A DNA stretch of 64,000 nucleotides, taken from assembly GCA_022497145.1 (NCBI GenBank), contig MU385904.1, forward strand, positions 62,001 to 126,000. The letters run 5' to 3'. Within the stretch, counting starts at the first letter, position 1, and every line of letters starts with the position of its first letter. The notes under the pieces are model-generated. The model had not been told where the DNA came from and ran no database searches. It saw nothing but the letters and a program-made list of their open reading frames with translations. This DNA comes from Rostrohypoxylon terebratum (Eukaryota; Ascomycota; Sordariomycetes; Xylariales; Hypoxylaceae). Both the position numbers and the translations under genes were made by a program. Below are positions 58,173 through 64,000 of this stretch, one piece after another.

Positions 58173-60656
58173 ATGGCAACACTTCAAGTTTTCGGCGGCG
58201 GCCCTTCGACGACGCGCCAAAAGGCTGTTGAAGACGCCCGAAAAATGGAAGAAGCAGTCCAAGAAGAATGCGCCAAATCAGGAAAACCCCCGCCAGGATA
58301 CCGACTCACAGAACTAATCGGCAAAGGAAGCTTTGGTCGTGTGTACAAGGCCAACGACCTAAGGACCTCTCAAGTTGTGGCTGTCAAGATTATCGACGTT
58401 GACGAGAGTGATACGATAAACCCGAAGCTCGCGGATACTTACAGTGAGATTCTCAAGGAGATCAATGCTCTTCACCGGTTGAGTCAGTCTGGCGCGCAAA
58501 ATATCAATCATGTCATCGAGGCTCTCCCTGTGGGAAAAGCTATGTGGATGGTTACTGAGTATTGTGCTGGGGGGAGTGTCGCTACACTAATGAAGCCAAC
58601 TGCACCAGGCGGATTGCAGGAAAAGTGGATCATTCCGATTCTGCGTGAGGTTGCGGTAGCAATTTACTGGGTTCACAAGGAAGGAATTATTCATCGCGAT
58701 ATCAAGTGCGCTAATGTATTAGTTACGGAGACTGGTGCAGTCCAACTCTGCGATTTCGGTGTTGCCGGTATGATGGAGACGAAGCTTGACAAACGATCGA
58801 CCTTCATTGGCACTCCACACTGGATGGCTCCTGAATTGTTTGACCAGAATACACAGTACGGAACAGAGGTTGACATATGGGCTTTTGGCTCTATGGTATA
58901 CGAAATTGCCTCTGGGTTACCGCCAAATGTTAGAGCCAACGTAGGCCTCCCCCAGCTTGGAGATTACCTTAGAGAACATCTGCCGCGCCTTGAAGGAGAC
59001 CAGTATTCAGATCAGCTTAAAGATCTAGTCGCCTTCTGTCTCGAGGAAAACCCTTCCAAACGTCCCTCCATTGAACTCATCCAACAACATCCTTACATCT
59101 TCAACACCAGTGCTAGATACCCTGCCTCCTCCCTTTCCAATCTCGTAAAAGCCTTTAAGCTCTGGGAAGAGCGTGGCGGCAGTAGGAAATCTCTCTTTGG
59201 TATGGGAGGAGCACAAGGCCCAAGCGATCTAGGTTCGACCTCGCTAGCAACGGATGAATGGAATTTCTCTACCACTCTTGCCTTCGATGAACAACTCCAT
59301 GATGATTCCGACGGTAGGTCTGACGCTGAGGCTGTTCGTGACGTCTATGGTTCAGCTGTCGATTTCCCTAGCACCTTCGGCGAAGACACAGCGCGACCAA
59401 AGGCTCTAGTCAAAGGCCGGCGTCGACCACCTCCACAAGCTTTAGCCGCAACGAAAATCAAAGCTCCCCTTGAAAAAGTCTTTGATCCCAACACTATTTC
59501 CAATTACGACGAGAACTCTCGCATGTACTACGGCCGTCCCATGCCGCCATCTGAACCACCAATGACCAACGAACTTCCAGCATCTGATCTTCCGCTACGT
59601 GATGATTCACTTCATGCGACGCTCCGTGAGTCGTTGATCGACCTTGACGCGTCTCTTGGTGGTGGTGATCTCTCGAACTTCGTCGACATGGGCACGATAA
59701 GGCCAGGACCACAACCACAACCGCAGCCTCCGCAGCCGAGACCAGGACCAAGGGCTTCTATGGACAACAATTGGTCTTTCTCTTCAGCTACCGAGTCAAG
59801 CACACACGATAGGGCACCGCTTAGTGACCCCGCGGATATGAATGGCCGACACCACGCGCCAGACTGGTCATGGCCTACTAGCATTCCTCCCGCCTCGGCC
59901 AACCCCGAAATGTCACATTTCACATTTAACGAGGATCGCACACCGGATATCTTCCCCGAAGGACGCCCGCGACTGCAGCACCACCCTACAGAACCAATCG
60001 GCTTGCCTTCTCAAGGCTACGATGTACAAGGCACGGGCACGGCTAATGACCGTATGTCCATGACCAGTCTCATCGACCTCGACATGAGCATGCCGGAGCC
60101 CAACCTCCCCGAACTCACGCGCCCGTCCACCGCAAACTCAGACATCGGCTCGATAACCGGGTCCGACGTCGGCGCCCGCGAGCCCTTCGAGCTCGAACGC
60201 CACGCCTCCGTGTACGCGCCAACCAGCTTCTCCAGCCGCGAGCCCTCGATCTACGTCTCGGACGGGTCGGACTACGCCACCCACGTCAGCAACAAGATGG
60301 CCGACGTGGCCGAGATCCAGGTACACGACCCCCACGACCATAACCACGACCACAACCACCACCCGCACGACGGGACGATGACCACGCAGCACTCGCAGAC
60401 GGGGAGCGATTACACGATCGCGTCGTCCGAGACGTACGTCAACGACACGCGCGGCGAGGACGGCGGACATATACACTTCCCGCCTGTGCACCCGCCGTCC
60501 GGCAGCGTCATGGAGGCGCGTGCTACGGCCGGGGATGTGGCGAATGAAATGAGGAGGCTGATTGGGAGTCTGGGAGAGCACCTTTCGATCATGGGGGAGC
60601 AGGTCGCGGTTATGGAGCCCAGGAAGGCGGGGAGGAGTTATGAGGGGGGTGAGTAG
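58173..60656 (+). CDS. Germinal-centre (Ste20-like) Ser/Thr protein kinase
   Basis: A single exon of 827 residues from ATG 58173. The kinase domain spans about residues 43-300: Gly loop GKGSFGRVYKA (50-60), ATP lysine K72 in VAVK, catalytic HRDIKCAN (Asp176), DFG (Asp194), and activation-segment GTPHWMAPE (213-221), the Ste20/GCK signature. The domain is N-terminal with no PBD/CRIB, so it is a germinal-centre kinase rather than a PAK. It resembles the Mst/Sid1/Don3 group, which acts in septation and polarity networks; the exact orthologue is not certain. The long C-terminal region is disordered, with Pro/Gln stretches and a His/Asp-rich patch near residues 720-735 (HDPHDHNHDHNHHPHD). The last 50 residues (VANEMRRLIGSLGEHLSIMGEQVAVME) could form an amphipathic helix. 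Confidence 0.9.
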   Translation: MATLQVFGGGPSTTRQKAVEDARKMEEAVQEECAKSGKPPPGYRLTELIGKGSFGRVYKANDLRTSQVVAVKIIDVDESDTINPKLADTYSEILKEINALHRLSQSGAQNINHVIEALPVGKAMWMVTEYCAGGSVATLMKPTAPGGLQEKWIIPILREVAVAIYWVHKEGIIHRDIKCANVLVTETGAVQLCDFGVAGMMETKLDKRSTFIGTPHWMAPELFDQNTQYGTEVDIWAFGSMVYEIASGLPPNVRANVGLPQLGDYLREHLPRLEGDQYSDQLKDLVAFCLEENPSKRPSIELIQQHPYIFNTSARYPASSLSNLVKAFKLWEERGGSRKSLFGMGGAQGPSDLGSTSLATDEWNFSTTLAFDEQLHDDSDGRSDAEAVRDVYGSAVDFPSTFGEDTARPKALVKGRRRPPPQALAATKIKAPLEKVFDPNTISNYDENSRMYYGRPMPPSEPPMTNELPASDLPLRDDSLHATLRESLIDLDASLGGGDLSNFVDMGTIRPGPQPQPQPPQPRPGPRASMDNNWSFSSATESSTHDRAPLSDPADMNGRHHAPDWSWPTSIPPASANPEMSHFTFNEDRTPDIFPEGRPRLQHHPTEPIGLPSQGYDVQGTGTANDRMSMTSLIDLDMSMPEPNLPELTRPSTANSDIGSITGSDVGAREPFELERHASVYAPTSFSSREPSIYVSDGSDYATHVSNKMADVAEIQVHDPHDHNHDHNHHPHDGTMTTQHSQTGSDYTIASSETYVNDTRGEDGGHIHFPPVHPPSGSVMEARATAGDVANEMRRLIGSLGEHLSIMGEQVAVMEPRKAGRSYEGGE

Positions 60657-61229
60657 GACGTGTTGGAGTCCGAGGCTATGAAGGAAGAGGATGAAGTACC
60701 TATGGAAGAGAGGGAGAGAGTTAGAGAAGGAGAGAAGGAGTGGTATTACGAAGTACGAGGAAGACAATACGAGACGAGATAGGATGAGACGAGACGAGAC
60801 AATGGAGAATGATTATACGAACGAACATATTGGCTTAGGTTGGTCTACGCTTGATGTGTACCAACTTGCCTTGACTTATTAACGAGTTTGCGCTCGGATC
60901 TTTAGGGTTGAAGTTGGTGTCGACGAAGAGGTAGCTGAATGGCATACTGACGCTTTTGTGGTCAGATACTTTATAATTGAGAATGAATCCCTGAATTACC
61001 CACGAGTGCCTTCGGAATTGTGTGAATAAGAAGTCCACGGGGATTATGGATAGCAAACCTGCATGTCCTCTGTACCCTGTGCTTACCTAATATCGCGAGA
61101 TCATGGATTACGTAATAGAAGGACGGATTATTAGGAAGGCATATTGTCACAAAGCACGAAGAATCTAGCAAATGCGATAGTACCTAGGCATACTTGGAAC
61201 AACGGCTGTATTCTTGACTCTGTCACAAC
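60657..61229. other. Convergent spacer between kinase and TEL2 genes
   Basis: About 570 bp holding two 3' UTRs. It contains GAGAC-type repeats near 60770-60800 and a TACCTAGG octamer at 61181. No gene is seen. Confidence 0.4.
60770..60800. repeat. GAGAC/GAGAT pentamer repeat
   Basis: Interrupted GAGAC and GAGAT pentamers in the presumed 3' UTR of the kinase gene. Confidence 0.6.
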
Positions 61230-64000
61230 CTACGTAAACCCGATCAAATCCCCCATCAGCACAGCCTGATACTTATCCACCGCCTCACGTAACCTGATCA
61301 GCACCCCCGCAGCCAGCATCTTGACCTCGTTCTCCTCTCCCCCTTCCCCACTAACCCCCACATCACCACCGCGTATGTTACTAAACACAGCACCAACCCA
61401 TTCCACGCTCTCAACGACCTCGCGCCCGTGCCGCTCGCAAAGACCCCGCATGTCGCCTTCGTTTACATCTAGCAGGGCCATCAGCCCGAATAACACGGCT
61501 TGCGTAATGCTCAAGTCGCCTACGCACTGCCCCCGGATGCCAAGGAGCAGGTCCCAGAACTCGGCCGTCATTTGCGGGAGGGCGAGGGTGCTGGGGCCCG
61601 CGGCGTGGAGGAGGAGCGCGAGGGTTTTGAGGTAGAGGGTTAGGAGGGACGGCTGGAAGAGGATGCCGCGGGTGGTGGCGGAGGCGGAGTGCATGGCGGC
61701 TTGGAAGCGCGAGGTTAGTGGGAAGAAGAAGGATGTCGCGATTAGGGAGGCGGTTGTATTTGGGATGGCGCGGATACGGGGTCTGGGTGCGCCTCGTGTG
61801 TTGCTTGGGGATTGGGAATTCAGGCGTGAAGTGAATGATGAGAGTTTGAGAGCGTCGGGACCGGTTGCTGCGTCGGCTGCTTCTGCGGCTAGAGGCGCGA
61901 GGAAGGTCTGTGAGAGGGTTTGGGCTAGGCTGTCTAGAGCATTCGGTGGGAGGGGTTTGAGATTGGTTGATGAGGACTCGAGTCTATTCGACGATGAAGA
62001 TGTGAGGTAGTGCTTCTCAACTTTAGATGGGAGCATTTTAGAGGGAAATTGTGTCTTCGATGTATACTCGGATTTTTCAAAGCCGGCGATTTCTCTGCCG
62101 CTGAGACCGAGTACGATGAGAATAGACGCTCGCTGGGATAGTGAGTAGTCGCCGTCGAAGAATGTCTTGGCGAACCATTGTCCCATTTTCTTAGGCTGCG
62201 CAACTATAATAGCAATCATGCCTTGTTGACGCAGCTCGTCAAAGTTGTCGAGCTCGTATTTATCCTGTAGGCCGACAAGGAGAGTAGCTAGTTCGTCTGC
62301 GTGTGAGCTAACCTCGGTGCCATAGTTGGCTTTTCTACGAATTAACGTAGGAGCTGTCGTCAATGCCAGCTTCTGCTTGTCATAATTCTCTGTGTCTCTG
62401 AAGTATAAAATGAGGTCTCGGATATAGACAGGGGCTTTTGGCTTATCGCGGTTGACGAGTGTAGGGTCATCATCCGAGTCCTCGGCGTCCGAATCCGGCT
62501 TCGCATATGGCACTAGGTCCGAATCCTCGCCTTCCTCGCCGTCTTCGATTTCTTCAATGATAAAGCCTGACTGGGCAGGCTGTTTCCCAGGTCGTGGGGT
62601 TGGAGTTGCTAAGGATTTCGCTGGCTTGGGTTTACTCATCGGTTCCGACAAGGCGACCGATTCCCTCAACGGATCCAAAGGACCAGGCTTGTCAGATATT
62701 TGCACCAAGGACTTGTACCATTTCGCCTCTTCCGTGTCCATCTCATCCATCTTGAAATCGAGCTTTGTCTCTTTACCATGCACAAGCCCCGAGAGCGCCT
62801 CACCAACCACCATGCCTAGAAAACGAGCACGGTTTTGAGATGAAGCAATTCGATTTGAAACCGCGGTTAAATAAGAACTTGATCGCAATAACATGTTAAG
62901 TTTGATTGGTGCGAGCCTGTAGACGTATCCGGCACTCAGAAGGAGTACCTGTGCGTGTGCTTATTCTCACAATTAGCATCCTTTAGTAAATTGACAGCTG
63001 GTTTAATCTTACCGTCTTGCTGCAATAGCGGGGCATGCATGATGTACAACTTGTCGCCAAATTGGCTGAGACTTTTTTCCAAGATAGTTATCATAGACTC
63101 CTTGTCGTCTGAGAAGACGGCGAGTGCAGCTCGTCTGATTCCATATCCTTCGCCAATTCCTGCACCAGATCCACCAGTTAACCAACTGATGAGATTGTTC
63201 TTCTGTGCCTCGTCGTTTCCTACTGCTGCCTTTAAGATACTGGATGCAGCTGAGATAATAGCAACATCTTTCGTCGCATTATCGCCGTCTATCGAGTTCA
63301 AGTATTTATCTGAAATAGATTTAATAATTAAATTCAGTATTTTGCGCTTCTCAAGGGCCGGGAATGACCCTAATAATTTCTCAAATAGTGCCTGGGTATC
63401 AGTGTCTCGAAAAAGCAAATCCGTAATCAAAGTGTTGATCAAAATATCTGCAGTAATTCTATTAGCGCATATCCTGCAGTGTAAGAAACCGGACTTACCT
63501 GAATTTCCTAGTCGTAATGCTCGTGCCGATAGTTCGGCACATAACTTGAGGTCATCCTCAGTGCCACCCAGTCGAATCAACTGCACAACATTCCGAGCAA
63601 GCCAATCGATGTACAGCTTAGTGTTACTTAGCCAAATATCGCTCTTCAATTGATCAGCTTTCCGACAGACATCTTCGGCCTCTGCAGATAGTGATACAAT
63701 CTTGCTGCTTGTGAATAATGTTATGAGCTCTTGGCGCATAGGACGAACTTGAGTTTGATTGTTCAGTGAACTAATACAAGCCCAAATATGTCTGATGTCA
63801 TCATCGGCGTGTAAAATCCCGGAAAGCAATTCTAAAATGAAACTCAAGCTGAAGCTAATATGTGAATTCTTCAATCCTTTCAGGTCTGAATTTGCTTCCT
63901 TCAGTAGCGTGCGTAGAAATGCTAGCACTGCATTAATGCCGGTGATACACCGTAAAGGAGATATTAGTAGGTGGATATCCCCTTCGCTCTGTTCCGTGGA
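61230..64000 (-). CDS. TEL2: TEL2/TELO2-type protein (start beyond right edge)
   Basis: The visible exons are 64000-63499 (open to the window edge), 63447-63013 and 62959-61230, giving 888 residues in frame. Intron 63448-63498 is 51 bp with no in-frame stop, so it can be missed; GTAAGT, a CTAAT branch and CTGCAG acceptor mark it. The second intron (63012-62960, 53 bp) must use the AATAAG acceptor to restore the family block AHAQVLLLSAGYVYR. The C-terminal conserved Tel2 domain is clear: SQNRARFLGMVVGEALSGLV, the acidic linker EEIEDGEEGEDSD, PVYIRDLILYFRDTENYDK and RQQGMIAIIVAQPKKMGQWF. Tel2, with Tti1 and Tti2, is the TTT cochaperone that stabilises PIKK kinases (Tel1/ATM, Mec1/ATR, Tor, Tra1). 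Confidence 0.93.

Overview
The window looks like nuclear chromosome sequence from a filamentous ascomycete (Pezizomycotina, probably Sordariomycetes). The basis is short GT-AG introns, mostly 50-90 nt, and proteins of mould type: a HET-domain protein, an Msn2/Seb1-type regulator, Dph6 fused to RidA domains, Mcm7, Pex1, Tel2 and an Hcs1-type helicase. There is no operon organisation. Genes lie on both strands, and most have one to four introns that I resolved by reading frame and family consensus. The class-level assignment is an inference.

Layout. At 1-1219 (+) is the 3' end of a Cys-rich, Ser/Thr-rich single-pass membrane protein. From 2831 to 14548 all genes are on the minus strand: SHR3-like ER packaging chaperone (2831-3702), HET-domain protein (4155-6336), GH47 alpha-1,2-mannosidase (6677-8541), secreted M28 aminopeptidase (9531-11084) and a disordered coiled-coil protein (12567-14548). 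A gene-poor stretch (14549-19169) carries a complete 386-bp MITE with TA target duplication. Then come an Hcs1-type DNA helicase (19170-21837, -) and a DUF202 membrane protein (22191-22914, -). The next 16.3 kb (22915-39240) has no protein-coding gene I can support. It ends at an Msn2/Seb1-type stress transcription factor (39241-41331, +).

The right third is dense with housekeeping genes: DPH6 (43035-45650, +), a YKE4/ZIP7-type zinc transporter (46115-47572, -), MCM7 (49352-52084, -), PEX1 (52811-56625, +), a small Ser/Pro-rich protein (57472-57942, +), a germinal-centre Ste20-like kinase (58173-60656, +) and TEL2, which runs off the right edge (61230-64000, -). MCM7 and PEX1 share a divergent intergenic region. 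It contains a perfect ACGCGT-CG-ACGCGT palindrome about 220 bp before the MCM7 start, as expected for MBF-type S-phase control.

The genes do not form one pathway. They cover ER and Golgi processing and transport (SHR3, GH47, YKE4), replication and genome maintenance (HCS1-like, MCM7, TEL2), peroxisome biogenesis (PEX1), translation-factor modification (DPH6) and signalling (MSN2/SEB1, Ste20-like kinase). The least explained structures are a cluster of degenerate two-box repeats between YKE4 and MCM7 (about 47.95-49.11 kb), the 16-kb gene-free stretch before the stress regulator, and an excess of the octamer CCTAGGTA across the window.
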